This document shows, in pieces, positions 32,296 to 44,192 of a DNA stretch of 64,000 nt (within the stretch, counting starts at the first letter, position 1; the number at the start of each line of letters is the position of its first letter). A program made the position numbers and the translations under genes. Origin of the DNA: Rhodeus uyekii (Eukaryota > Chordata > Actinopteri > Cypriniformes > Acheilognathidae); contig JAWRVZ010000136.1 in assembly GCA_037043235.1 (NCBI GenBank), positions 1,798,001 through 1,862,000 of the forward strand. The letters run 5' to 3'. Under the pieces are notes generated by a model, which worked only from the letters and a program-made list of their open reading frames with translations, was not told the origin of the DNA and searched no databases.

Positions 32296-33845
32296 CAGTG
32301 GGTACGGAAAGTATTCAGTCCCCCTTGAATTTTTCACTCTTTGATTATTTTGCAGCCATTTGCTAAAATGAAACAATCTACATTGTAAAAAGCGTTATAA
32401 AAATAAAGGTGACTTAAAATCATGCATCGGTCAAGTTCATTTTTCCCCTATTTAATGTACACACAGCACCCCATATTGACAGAAAAACATAGAATTTGAC
32501 ATTTTTGCAGATTTATTAAAGAAGAAAAACTGAAATATCACATGGTCCTAAGTATTCAGACCCTTTGCTCTGTATTGAGTAGAAGCACCCTTTTGTCCTA
32601 ATACAGCCATGAGTCTGTTTGGGAAAGATGCAACAAGTTTTTCACACCTTGATTTGGGGATCCTCTGCCATTCCTCCTTGTAGATCCTCTCCAGTTCTGT
32701 CAGGTTGGATGGTAATCGTTGGTGGACAGCCATTTTTAGGTCTCTCCAGAGATGCTCAATTGGGTTTAAGTCAGGGCTCTGACTGGGCCATTCAAGAACA
32801 GTCACAGAGTTGTTGTGAAGCCACTCCTTTGATATTTTAGCTGTGTACTTAGGGCCATTGTCTTGTTGGAAGGTAAACATTTGGCCCAGTCTGAGGTCCT
32901 GAGCACTCTGGAGGTTTTTTACCCCCACAGCATGATGCTGCCACCACCATGCTTCACTGTTGGGACTGTATTGGACAGGTGATGAGCAGTGCCTGCTTTT
33001 CTCCACACATGCCGCTTAGAATTAAGGCCTAAAAGTTCTATCTTGGTCTCATCAGACCAAAGAATCTTATTTCTCAAACTCCAAACTCCATGCAGGCTTT
33101 CATGTGTCTTGCACTGAGGAGATGCTACTTTGCTACTCAGCCCACTCTCCCATACACCCCCGACTGGTGGAGGGCTGCAGTGATGGTTGACTTTCTACAA
33201 CTTTCTTCCCATCTCCCGACGGCATCTCTGGAGCTCAGCCACAGAGATCTTTGGGTTATTCTATACCTCTCTCACCAAGGCTCTTCTCCCCCAATAGCTC
33301 AGTTTGGCCGGACGGCCAGCTCTAGGAAGGGTTCTGGTTATGCCACACGTCTTCCATTTAAGGATTATGGAGGCCACTGTGCTCTTAGGAACTTTAAGTG
33401 CAGAAGATGTTTTTTTTGTAACCTTGGCCAGATCTGTGCCTTGCCACAATTCTGTCTCTGAGCTCTTCAGCCAGTTCCTTTAACCTTATCATTCTCATTT
33501 GCTCTGACATGTACTGTGAGCTGTAAGGTCTTATATAGACAGGTGTGTGGCTTTCCAAATCAAGTCCAATCAGTATAATCAAACACAGCTGGACTCAAAT
33601 GAAGGTGTAGAACCATCTCAAGGATGATCAAAAGAAATGAACAGCACCTGAGTTAAATATATGAGTGTCACAGCAAAGGGTATGAATACTTAGGACCAAG
33701 TGATAGTTCAGTTTTTCTATCAATATGGGGTGCTGTGTGTACATTAATGAGGAAAAAAAATTAACTTAAATGATTTTAGCAAATGGCTTCCACATAACAA
33801 AGAGTGAAAAATATAAGGGGGTCTGAATACTTTCCATACCCACTG
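32296..33845 (-). mobile_element. Tc1/mariner element, family T2
   Basis: Inverted ends start CAGTGGGTACGGAAAGTATT on the left and end AATACTTTCCATACCCACTG on the right, flanked by TA at 32294-32295 and 33846-33847. 1550 bp, near full length. An AAAGCGTTATAAAAATAAAGG insert-like word near 32390 interrupts the left inverted repeat region. The transposase runs on the minus strand. Confidence 0.92.
32548..33510 (-). pseudogene. Tc1-type transposase pseudogene (family T2)
   Basis: Reading begins MSEQMRMIRLKELAEELRDR with the first helix-turn-helix. It continues in another frame with SSALKVPKSTVASIILKWK and a TRTLPRAGRPAKLS linker (33261-33449), then the catalytic blocks: WSDETKIE near 33060, FQQDNGPKYTAK, and SPDLNPIEHLWRDLKMAV (32548-33006). 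All three acidic positions are visible. Stops and frame changes near 33440, 33260 and 32920 inactivate it. Part of the region between the DNA-binding and catalytic domains is missing. Confidence 0.88.
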
Positions 33846-33847
33846 TA

Positions 33848-34676
33848 TATGATTGTATTTGTTTCCTACTGTATAAATAAAACTCATATCCACCAACATA
33901 TTACCTATATATAAGGTCAGAATACAATATGTTATATGTCCATTATATGTTCTCTATTTACCCATTTATCCTTATCTGACTCCGCTCCTGCCCTGCCCTT
34001 GATGACTTCAATCCAGCTGTTGTTTTGGAAACCCTTGCCATCTCTATGGTTTGGGTAGAATGAGAGCGAGAAGCAGTGAGGGAGGGGGTGAAGCACGGAG
34101 AAAAGTAATAAAGAGGGAGTTCACGTCAGTTCAGTGTTGTTGAGTTTTTTTCTTGATACACGAAGCCTCTGTGAGAAAATGAGTCAGCGTTGAAGTGAGT
34201 GAGTGGGATAAAGAGAGAAAGCAGTGAGAGAGACGAAAGGAGATGGTGGAAAAGAGAAAGTGGCATTTCAGAAGTGACAGCTGAAGAATCTGCCGAAGCT
34301 GATTGGCACATGCTGTTAGCGGCCGCAACGACGGTCAGCTCTCACTCGGCAGACGTGTAACTGCTCATATTAAAAGCCTTACACAGTGGAAAACTGTTGA
34401 GGGCTGACGGTGCAAAAGTTATCCTCAAGTGACTCTGTAAACATTCACTTCCTCTCATTACCCCTACACACATAATAAATTAGCAAAAGACATGGAATAT
34501 TTTAAGATTGCCAAAAGGTCATGAACTTTAAAATTTCATTGTATAAATGGAGGAAGCTAAAATTAGGTGTTAGCATGAGGATTTATAGCCCTCATTGTGT
34601 CTCGCCCAAAAGCCGTTCAATAACAGTCTTAAATCATCAGTTCAAATCTGATTGGTTCACTAAATTTCTTTAACTA
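33848..34676. other. No feature recognised
   Basis: A GA-rich stretch lies at 34050-34270 with opposed short frames. Nothing recognisable otherwise. Confidence 0.5.
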
Positions 34677-35418
34677 TATTGCTCCAAAAATTAAGAGAAC
34701 ACTTAATCATCACAGTATAACACCAAGTCAATTCAACTTCAGGGACATCAATCTGTCCAATTAGGAATCATAAGTGATTGTGTGAGAGAGAGAGTTACAG
34801 AATGGCATTTTTACAAACAGTTAACCCTTTGAGAGCCAGCATGAAAATAATCTTAATAGGGGCATATAAGCTTTAAATGCATTTAGAGGTCAATAATCGA
34901 TACTTACTGCTGTTTGGTACCGGGATGAAATCCTCAGAGTAATTGACAGACCTTGGACAAAGGCATTGACTGGCCTTCATGTTCTCCAAATCCAATTATA
35001 ACTTCTTGGACATTATTTGTGAAACAGCCAAGTAGTACCAAATACTACCCAGAAGCTCACAGATGCCCTGATCCAGGCTGATCCCCAGGACACCATCAAC
35101 CATTTCATGCTGACGTTGAACAGACATTGTTGTGAGTGCATACAGGGACATGGGGGCCATACACACTACTGACTTACATGATGACTTGCAGTGATGAACG
35201 TTGGATCAGACTGTAATAGTTTTTTATATTGATTTTTTTGTATGATTTTGAATCCAGCCCTCAATGTGTTGATGATTTTGATTTCCATCGACTGCTTTCA
35301 TATAAGTTTGTTCATAACAAATTATAGATTGTATAAAAATAAAGATTTTCAAATTTAATATTTCATTCATTGAGATCCAATGCATGATTTAAGTGTTCCC
35401 TTAAATGTTTGAGCAGTG
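34677..35418 (+). mobile_element. Tc1/mariner element, family T3, internally deleted
   Basis: The left end TTGCTCCAAAAATTAAGAG and the right end (reverse complement CACTGCTCAAACATTTAAGG) are an imperfect inverted pair, with TA on the left side and a mutated TT on the right. I recognise the ends and the trailing CCAGCCCTCAATGTGTTGAT as a common fish Tc1 family. At 742 bp it has lost the transposase N-terminal half. Confidence 0.75.
34903..35172 (+). pseudogene. Tc1-type transposase C-terminal remnant (family T3)
   Basis: Translates in pieces as YRDEILRVI, then a degenerate stretch with ALTGLHVLQ, then QKLTDALIQADPQDTINHF and CCECIQGHGGHTHY before a stop. This is the conserved tail after the last catalytic acidic residue in this family. 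The first two catalytic aspartates and the DNA-binding domain are deleted and internal stops occur. Non-functional. Confidence 0.7.
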
Positions 35419-37326
35419 TTTTTTCATTTTTTTCTTCTAGACAGGCTATTCAAACTGCAAATTAATGTGGCAAGATCAGATTCTTAAAATAGCAAGTTTG
35501 TTAATATCCACAGTGGTTGTCATAGTAATGACAGAATTGCATTATGTGGGTAGGTTGACTGAGTGTTGGAGAGAGTGATTATATTTTTCATTAGGGAAGA
35601 ATCAAAATCAGAACACAAATCCTAGACAACATTGTAAAAATGGGTAAGACTTGTATATACATTGTTTAATAGAATGTTTAATAAATGTGTGTTCTGCATA
35701 TTGGTTATTGCAAACTTAAACATAAATAACTGGGGGGTGGGTGGGGGGGATCTGTATTGGTCAATCTATCAGTCACAATTCACTCTGACAAGTTAAAAGT
35801 ACTTCAACCAGTTGTACTCATGTGTTCGATGCATAATTACATTTAAATGCAGCCAGACGACGTGCCTCCTGACATTACTGAAGCACAACAAACTCAATGA
35901 CTCCAATAAAGTGCCACAACAACAGCCATATCCCCCCCCCCCTCCTCATCCTCCTCCATTCCCCTGATCTCTGCCAAATCCTCTCATGACCCATATCTGT
36001 GGAGTCAACATCCTCAAAAGTCCAATTGCACTTTCTCTAGCTCAAGAGAACTACCTCCATTGCCACCCCACCGAGGCCTGCAAACACCAATCTGGAAAAA
36101 GCCTGGGGATCCATTTCGAACACACGCTACTTTAGGAATGCCACCTCCAGTTAAGACAGGGACAGGAAGACCTTCAGGACTGGTTTTAGAGTGAGAAGAG
36201 GGACAGCAGAAGCAGGGGGTAATGGACACTGGCCTTGAGAAGATATGGGGACGGTCGGGGGGCAAAGAGGGCATTTCATGAGGGATGGATATCCTTTTAA
36301 AATAAGCTACCATAACATACATGAACACAGTTAGAGAGTTGATAGTATGCCGTATGGGTAGCATGGAAGACCATGTTTTTAGTTTTTTTCTACCCAGGCA
36401 TTTCTCACTTGACTTGCTATGAGATGTAACTCGATTTTTGACAATGCTACACAAATGTTGTAATATAGTATGCATACACAGATTTACAGCAGAGCAAACT
36501 TTATAGAGAGACTCACTTGTATGAAAGTGAAATAAATAAAATTATGAATTATATTAAGAATATAGCACAATTTATACAATACAGCTGAAAGCTGATAATA
36601 ATCAAAATAATAATTAAAAAGCATTTCTCTGGAAGTTAAAACAGGACATGTGACTTGCTCAGTTTTTGAGCTCCTGCCAGTGTTTTGAGCAATGGTTTTG
36701 AAGGCTAAGTTGCTGTCCTCTCATATGCCTGAGGGCAAACATCTGGATCCAAATCTGAGACCTGACACACTTTAGATGGAAGAGGAATCAGGTCACTGTG
36801 ACCCATGCAGGGCACAGATCCAAATAAATAAATAAGTAGAAGAGCAACGAGGCTACAAGGATGTTGGTTACTGAACCAATGTAAGCACTGACCTGCATGC
36901 AGCTTGATATAAATACAGCTTTTGAATCTACAGAGACATGGATGAAGATCTGATTTCTCAGAACTGAAGAATACAGTGCATTTAATTTTAGGCCAGATGC
37001 TCTTGTAACCGTGTAACCGCGGAGCCTGTGATTCTTACGCCATAGAGCCCAGTACAACCCAGCCAGACCCAATTAATGGTCTTATTGTATTACCCTGTGT
37101 GCTGCACTGTCCATCCCAATCAGCCTAGAGTGCACGTAATCTGATATTCTCTTTACATGCAAGGGGAACGCTGTGCGCCCAGCACATTTTAACATCACAA
37201 TACAAAGCTCACTTCTACTACGGAAACGTCACAAGGGGTTACGTCAATCAATGCAGCACCATGGCAGTCAACGTGGAATAATTCATACCCGCACACAGTT
37301 ATGCCACAGAGAATGTCAGAGTTATG
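35419..37326. other. Unannotated stretch
   Basis: Contains a C12 tract near 35932-35942 and one open minus frame (36014-36475) whose last third is discussed separately. No element ends seen. Confidence 0.4.
36014..36190 (-). other. Possible terminal exon or coding relic
   Basis: The last 55-60 codons of a 153-codon minus frame read SPEGLPVPVLTGGGIPKVAC, then VRNGSPGFFQIGVC and RPRWGGNGG, and end ELEKVQLDF before a TGA. This glycine/proline-rich, non-repetitive text looks more protein-like than other chance frames here. Upstream on the minus strand is a pyrimidine run ending in AAAACCAG (around 36190) that could be a splice acceptor. I do not recognise the family. It could equally be chance. 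Confidence 0.22.
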
Positions 37327-37360
<34 letters not shown>

Positions 37361-37361
37361 C
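37327..37361. repeat. (TC)n-(AC)n microsatellite
   Basis: Short TC run followed by about 12 AC units. Confidence 0.95.
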
Positions 37362-37635
37362 CTTGCCATCTCAGTCCTTGCATCTAAGTCCAACTCAGAG
37401 AAGCAAAAACAGTCAACATCTGTCACTATTACAGGACTAGCAGACTGTAGGAATAACTAACTGAAAGTAGTTTCAGTTGAGTGACAGTAACTCAGCTGTT
37501 TTGAAAACAGTACATTTTCAGTAACAAGCTACTTTTTCCAACTAGTAGCAATGTAGTGTGACAATACATTTCTGTTTTTTTAATTTTATATTGCATACAC
37601 AGATTTACTGTTTGTTGAATTGAGGAACTAATCAA

Positions 37636-39866
37636 ACATCTCAGTTATATATGTAACCTTAGTTCCCTGAATAGAGAACAAGACGCTGCATCGAAACACT
37701 GTGGGAATACCCCTGCATGACTGCATCTTGAAGCACATTTGAAATCAGTTCAGTGGCGTGACAGAACATAGACAGGTGATGTCACTAACTAGGAAACTAT
37801 AAAGCACACTCAAATCATACAGCACTATCTTCTGATAGGATGAAGAAAGTCGCTGACGGGCATGCAGGGAATGTTAGTGTCACGGTTCTGTCAGGTTCAG
37901 TTTCGTTTCCAGTGTTTCTAGTGACAGAACCATGGTACTGCTCTTCCTCCTGTGTTTGTGTCTCTCGTGGGTTTTTCCTTTTTTATGTTATGTTTTCCCT
38001 TATCTGTTAATAAATCACCTTTCCCTGCATCCTGAGTCCTCCCTTTACTACTGATACGTGACAGTAAGCACACTCTTCTTAACAGTCAGCCTTGGCCCAA
38101 ACTTTCTCATGTGGGTGATGTCATCTTGATTTCAAACAGCCATGTGCTCTGATTGAGCTAGAATAAACCAATTGTCAATGTAATTTACTATGCAGATGCC
38201 CTGGAGTCACAGTGAAGCCAGAGCTGCATGAAAGTGTGGGGTGATAAATCCAGGCCAAAAAGAAGGACTCAATATCGGTACACTTCACCCCCAAAAGCAA
38301 ACCTCAGGACATTTTTGTATTGAGGGAGGATGGATATGTGGAAATACGCGTCCTTGAAATCTATCGAGACAAACCAGTCCTAGGAACTGATTTGTGACAC
38401 AATTTGATTCAAAGTAAGCAAGAGCAATTCACTGCAGGGTTATCCCCTTCCACCCTAAAGGTACATGTGGCGGCCTTTAGATGGTATGTCTTTAGGGTGA
38501 GATTAATTACATTAGGTACATGTTTTCTCCGTAGTACCCTGAGGCTGAGGCTTGCAGTACATAACAAGGTTTCGGCCTGAAATTTGACGTTGGTGCTCCA
38601 AGGCCTATCCCTTTGAGTAAATTGAGGAGGTTCCAGGCAAGTTTGTCCTAGCTATAACATCTAAAAAGAAAAGGAGATCTTTAAGCCCTGTTGTGTTGCT
38701 CCCACATGCTTGGAGTTTTCCCCCGTTATGGTGAAGACTTTCCTCCACCCTAGACCAGGTTATGTGCCCAAAGTTGCCGACTAACTTGGGCACTAACTGT
38801 CCTCAGCCACACATCTTCATTAGGTTATACCAGTAAGAGCTTAGACCTTGTTGTTCCCATAGCATTTTTGATGCAGTGTGAGTTCCTGTTGAAAGGGACG
38901 TCTCAGAGACTACTGTAACCTTGGTTCCCTGAAGAAGGAACGAAACGCTGTATCACCTTGCCATATCTCCCTCGTGTCTGTCAACGACTTAATTCAGCCA
39001 CTCATAGCTGCCACTGCCAGCATGTGCATAAGCTTTTTGCTTCATTACGTTACCTATCTCTGATGTATATTCACACCGTTGGTTCGATTTCACACATGCT
39101 TCACGATGTGGTCATGATAAGCATTCACATATTGTATTTGAAACAGCGTCTTGTTACCTCTTCAGGGACCCATGGTTACAGTTGTAAACGAGATATTTTT
39201 TAATCCAGACCACTTTGCTTGTCTGGTTGATCTCCGGCTGAATTTAATTTTGAGGAGTTAAATTCAGGAGAAGTTAGATTCAGGAATTCAGCATTTGATC
39301 CAGACCATGTCTGGTTGATCTTTGGCTACGTTATATTTTGAGGAGTTAAATGATATGTAGCTGTTCATCTCTAAGGATGGCTGTGCCGAGCATAGAGTTA
39401 GGGGAAATTGAAGACTTGCCATCTCAACCCCTGTGTATGAGAAGCTTGTGGAGGTTTTAACTAAGGCCATGGTTAAATTAAACATTGGTTGGGTGTTCTG
39501 GACCTGGGCTCTACACTTGTGAGTAGGGCATTTGAGCATTGCCGTTCCCAGAGCATCCTTGACGCTGTGCAAGTTCCATCGAAAGGTAATGTTTCAGGTT
39601 ACCACTAGTAACACTTGTTCCCTGAAATTGGAACGAAACGTTGCGTCACCCTGCCATACTTCATTCCTGTGATCAACTTGCTTCGGCTAGCTGAAGATTA
39701 CGCCGGTCATTTTGGATGATCTTTTATACCTGTCCATGACATTCTATATCACCAGTGAACTGAGTTGACACTCGTGCTTCAGACGTAGTTATGCAGAGGT
39801 CCTTGTCGCAGCTTCTTATTTCCATCTCAGGGAAAAAGGGTTACAGACTTAACTGAGATGTTTTAA
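37636..39866 (-). mobile_element. Cluster of degenerate DIRS1-type relics (D4)
   Basis: Several DIRS pieces follow one another. 37636-37877 is a 3' terminal repeat (TGTAACCTTAGTTCCCTGAA, GACGCTGCAT). 38064-38905 parallels the D3 reverse transcriptase region on the minus strand (ACACTCTTCTTAACAGTCAG, then GGTGTAATAAATCC-like text) and ends in a 5'-type terminus near 38860-38905. 38911-39200 holds another 3' end plus complementary region (GGTTCCCTGAAGAAGGAACG near 38920, CAGGGACCCATGGTTACA near 39165). 39528-39866 repeats this once more. No open frame survives. A solo LTR (37878-38063) interrupts the first piece. Confidence 0.65.
37878..38063 (+). mobile_element. Short solo LTR inside a DIRS relic
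   Basis: Starts TGTCACGG, ends ACGTGACA, with GTTAG before (37873-37877) and GTAAG after (38064-38068), four of five matching. TGTTAATAAATCACC near 38005 supplies a polyadenylation signal. Positions 37884-37893 (GGTTCTGTCA) and 37922-37931 (TGACAGAACC) are perfect inverted arms near the 5' end, as in the LTR at 40110. Confidence 0.7.
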
Positions 39867-40109
39867 TTGTATTATTATATATCAATGGTTTTTTTTTTAC
39901 TAATCTTATTATGACTTTTGAATGAAAGTTTTGCATTTGTAAAATGTGCTATATATTATTATAGCACAAATTGTTTTATTGTTATGAAATATTTTGTTAA
40001 AATTATATTGTGAGCTGTGAATCACTTTGAGATGGATTGTATGTATACAATGTGTGTCTCTAAAAACAGTGGTGGATTTATTGAATTTATCTGAATGTGG
40101 TCCTACTAC
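39867..40109. other. AT-rich spacer
   Basis: No frame, repeat end or RNA gene seen. Confidence 0.5.
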
Positions 40110-40678
40110 TGTCAGGGTTCTGTCACTTCAGTCTAGCTTGTTCTTGGTTTTGTGACAGAACCCTGACCCTACTGTATTGTCGTGTCTTTGTGTCCACGTG
40201 GGCTGTCTGGTGTGTGGGGCATGGTGTTCAAATCCTGACATTTTGGCCTTGTTCAGTTTCAGTTTTGTCGGGATTCAGACATTCTTGCTCCACGTGTTTG
40301 TCTTCTGTCTTTTTCTGTGAGCGTGCGGTTTCGAGTTCGCTCGGGTTCACTTTGTGTGAACGCATATCTTATGAATTTTCTTATTGGCTGTGTTTTCTTG
40401 TCTCGATTTGTTTGAGCACATGACAGCACATTGTGGTTGCGGTCCTGAGCGAGATCATTGTCAAAACATGTTTTCCAAAGTTTGTTGTATGTTGTGATAT
40501 CTGTCGTATGGTCAAGTCTTTTGGGGGTTTTTTCACCATGGGGTAATTTTTGTTTTATTTTATTCCTTTTATTCCATTTAATAAACCCATTTATTGGGTT
40601 TATTTTATTTTTAGATAATAAAAGCCCATTATTTCTGCATCTAAGTCCTTACTCATCCCTTCACCCTCATTCCTGACA
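40110..40678 (+). mobile_element. Solo LTR-like element with 5' hairpin
   Basis: Starts TGTCAGGG and ends TTCCTGACA, forming a TG...CA inverted tip. The first 60 bases hold a perfect 16-bp inverted repeat: GTCAGGGTTCTGTCAC at 40111-40126 and its complement at 40152-40167. TTTAATAAACCC near 40578 and AGATAATAAAAGCCC near 40615 are polyadenylation candidates. The expected duplication is weak (ACTAC before, CTTAC after). The frames at 40097-40423 and 40458-40676 have no domain content. Confidence 0.65.
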
Positions 40679-40683
40679 CTTAC

Positions 40684-42213
40684 ATTAAAAGCAATTTTTT
40701 TGTCAGTCAGTTTTTTGTCAGTTACTTTTTTGTATTTGTAGATTAACTGTACTTAATCTATCCACGAAGAATGAAAAGATACAGTTTCAAAGTAGCACCC
40801 CTAATCCTGATTTGAAAACAAATATAATTTCTATGGTTAATAAGAAGTAAGGTGAGAAAAGTGCAGACAGTAATCAGCATCTTAGCTGCAGACAAAACAA
40901 CACAGTGCCCTTGAGCTATGGCATCCGTATGTGACAACCCTCACATAGCTTGAGACTTTACTTATTTAAATGTTTATTTTGTAGGAATATATCCTTTTTT
41001 GTAAACTTCAGATCTGAGAATAATAAACAGTTGCAGAGCGTGGGTAGAATAGAAAGTAGGCCAGATAAACAGTGTTGCAGCAATAACACGTCTCGTTACA
41101 TCACGTTCATACATAATGTCATTTAAGGTTGTGTCGGTATCCTGTTTATGTTTTCATGCAGCTCTTGTCTAAGGCGCTATAAAGCTTCTGGCTTAAGACA
41201 AGATTTTCCATTCAAATGTCAAACGAAAGAGTGTCTTTCCCTTTTCTGGCATTTGTCATGTCAAATCCAGCAAATATAGAGGGTGCAATACGTTATGTCC
41301 AAAGAAAACATTCATTAATCAAGGAGGCACAGATACACAGAGAGGACTAGGGAGATGGATAGGAAAATCAGCGGCACTATATTTGAGCTAATATAAATTA
41401 ATAGCTACTGGTACAGGTCTCACTGGAGTTATCAATGGGACGAGCTGGTTTCTCTGGGGGTAACAGACGTTAAGAGCGAGAGGCTGGGAGTCTGGAAACA
41501 GCCGCTGTCTGTCTGCCCAGACAGAGTGAGTTATGCTTCTAAGATATTCTTTGCCTTCAGCTATCCTTTATCCCAGAATATAATGGGGTTGTTAGATGCA
41601 GAAATGGCTCGTCTTGAGCATCTACTATTTGTGAGAAGGAAGCTGAAGTGACAATTAAAATGATTAATATTGCTTAGACCTTGAGAATCATAAGACTAGG
41701 ATATAAACACAAAGGGAGACAGAAAAGACCAAAATACATATGAGAGAAGAATAAAAAAGAAGAGGTAAGAGAAGAGGCCTTCAGGCAGACCTTGACTAAA
41801 AGTATTAAAAGCACCAATGCAACTAAGTACATTTTTTATTATTGTGACAGAAGCTTAGTGGTTTTAAAAATACATAGCTTTTTTAGTAACAATCTATTGT
41901 TACTTTAACATACTAAAATAACCACTTTCTCTAACAGGAAATGTCGGGAAATATCAAACAATTCAAATAAATAATTCCCTGAATCATTTGAGCTCTGGGC
42001 AAAGTCCCTGTACCTTTGTTTTTATCACAAGTGTTAAATGACATTGTTCATCTCTCACCTCAATATTTTCATTAGTTGTATTTATGTAAACTGTGTGTAA
42101 AATTTAATAAAAATAAAAATATTTCTGCTCTGACTGCAAAAAATTTTTGCACTGATAATTGTAGTTGTCCGCATGACACCTAGTGATATACTAAAACGCT
42201 TTCAACAATGGGA
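40684..42213. other. No feature recognised
   Basis: AT-rich, with no supported gene, RNA or element ends over 1.5 kb. Confidence 0.5.
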
Positions 42214-42455
42214 TGTGTTCTTGTTTTAAGTTCTGTTTCCAATGTTTCAGTTTGCTTACATTGTTTCTCATTATTTTAATTATGCACATAATGTTAATTT
42301 TGTTGATTTGTTATGATTGTTGCTTGTGTGTTTAAACCCTGTGTTTAGTCAGTTCATGGTCTGTTCTAATCAAGTTAAGTTGGTTGTTCTCTTTTATGTT
42401 TTTCATCCTGTGATATCTAGAGTGTTTTGGGGTTTTGTTAATAAATAGACTGCTA
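42214..42455 (+). repeat. LTR-like fragment
   Basis: GTGTGTTTAAACCCTGTG near 42325 and GTTAATAAATAGAC near 42438 match in order and spacing the TATA-like box and polyadenylation signal of the solo LTR at 5190. Neither tip nor a target duplication can be defined. Confidence 0.45.
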
Positions 42456-43265
42456 TGACTAAATGCACACAAAAAGTATTATTGTTGTTTCATAACATTA
42501 ACGTTAAACCACTGTAGTCAAATGGAATATTTTAATGATGTCTTCACTACCTTTATGGGCATTGAAAGTGGTTATGATGTTACTGTGTATAGGGGGGTCA
42601 GAAAACTCTCGGATTTTATCAAATATATCTTAATTTGTGTTTAAGATATATAAGATAAACGGAGGTCTTATGGTTTTAGAAATACATGAGGGTGAGTAAT
42701 TAATGCCTAGTATTTCCTATGACTCTGTAAGGCGTTTTCTTAATTAGCCACTATAGGTAAATTGCTAGAAGAATAAGAACAGTAGGCAATAAAACTATTG
42801 CTCTACAAACCAATGTGTTTATGATTATGATAAATTGAAATCAAATAAATACAAATACAAATAAGCTTAACAGCATATCAAGCAGAATAACAGACTTTGT
42901 ACAACTAAAATAACTGGAGGTGAATGATACCACTAGCCTTTGCACATTCAAGATAAAAATGGTTGCCCTTGCTCGTAAAAAATATGGTGGATACTTCTTT
43001 TACACTTATGAGCTTATACTAACACTTGGCATCATGGATTTAATATCATCCAAAACCAAATTTTTCAGTCACTATTGTATTTGGAGTTACTAAATAAATG
43101 TTTTATTCCAGTGGTAAAAGGTCCAACAACTGGAAGATTAAAATAAACTTATATAAATTAGGGTGTATTTTTTTATTAGATCACTGATATAGACTTCACT
43201 TTATGTAGGGATAATTAAAATGTAAGTCTGTAGGTTTTCAGCCAGCTCTTACTGTTATGATGTAG
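42456..43265. other. No feature recognised
   Basis: AT-rich spacer with nothing I can support. Confidence 0.5.
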
Positions 43266-43270
43266 ATAGT

Positions 43271-43618
43271 TGTAACGGAAGGGACACTCAAGCAGGGATC
43301 CAGGGTCTTTAATGATAAAAAGGGTTGTCGTACAGGCAGAGTAGTCAGGACAGGCAGAGAACATTCAAGAGTAGTGGTACAGGTGAGGAAGTCAGGGCAG
43401 GCAGAGAACAATCATGAGCGATAATCCAGGCAAAGGTCAGGGCAGGCAGACAGAATCGGCGACAGGAAAACAGACAAGGATATGAACGCTCAGAATTGTT
43501 AGCTACAGCAAAAACAAGACTTCGTGATCAGAATGTGTGTGACAGAGTGTTTTATTGTCTGGGATGATGAATGTCTGCTGGTGCGACAATCAGTCCAATG
43601 TATGGGCTTGTGGAAAAT
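43271..43618. repeat. Dispersed repeat abutting a solo LTR
   Basis: Starts TGTAACGGAAGGG and contains the recurring word CAGGCAGAGAAC or GGGCAGGCAGA four times (43335-43455). I recognise this as part of a common fish repeat. It is preceded by ATAGT (43266-43270), the same five bases that flank its right-hand neighbour on both sides. It has no CA at its right edge, so it is not a proven LTR. Confidence 0.5.
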
Positions 43619-43623
43619 ATAGT

Positions 43624-44009
43624 TGTAACAATGTTCTTTGTTCGGAGAGGAAGCAGGCGGGAACCGGCAGACAATCAATAGACTTTAATAATTAAATAAA
43701 ACATAAATAGAAAATAAATGTAATGGTGGCAGTCCCTCACGGAAACACAAAACACAACATAAATCCAGGCCTGGTCCTCTCTCGTCCTTCACTGTCGTCG
43801 CTCCTCCTTTTATGCCTCCGCTCCTTCGTGAGATACGAGACCGGTGGTTCGCAGGTGGCGCTCATTATCAATCACGCCACCGGCTCTCGTGACGCTCTCA
43901 CGGTCCCTCGACCCCGCCCTGCTCGCCACAGTAGTGTGTGTGTCAATATAAGTGTGATAGCTCCCTCCGGTGGCCAGAGGGGGGAAGCGCGGAGCTCGTC
44001 ATCGTAACA
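43624..44009 (-). mobile_element. Solo LTR, exact 5-bp target duplication (family L7, copy 1)
   Basis: Plus-strand ends TGTAACAATG and CATCGTAACA, bracketed by ATAGT at 43619-43623 and 44010-44014. The minus strand carries GGCATAAAAGGAGG (complement near 43805), a good TATA box, setting the orientation. Related to the LTR at 58185-58427, which shares about 165 bp around this box. The 94-codon frame 43723-44007 has no domain. Confidence 0.85.
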
Positions 44010-44136
44010 ATAGTATATGAAATAGTATTTTTATGTCCTACCTGCACCGTATTACCAACACTTTTGTAATCCCACCCATGAACAGTTGGATCAATAGAAG
44101 GGCAGAACAAAGATGATTTAGAAAAATTTAATTTCA

Positions 44137-44138
<2 letters not shown>

Positions 44139-44186
<48 letters not shown>

Positions 44187-44192
44187 TTTTTT
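44139..44192. repeat. (TA)n followed by poly-T
   Basis: About 14 TA units, then some 25 T. Confidence 0.95.

Noticed and set aside
37272..37460. Coding use of the frame across the TC/AC repeat
   Set aside because: The frame is carried by the microsatellite and has no domain.
39288..39572. 94-codon minus frame between DIRS relics
   Set aside because: I could not match it to any DIRS protein block. It lies in a stretch with a local duplication (GGTTGATCT-type words) and is probably chance.
40110..40678. Solo LTR with proven target duplication
   Set aside because: The flanking five bases match at only three positions, so it is kept as LTR-like.
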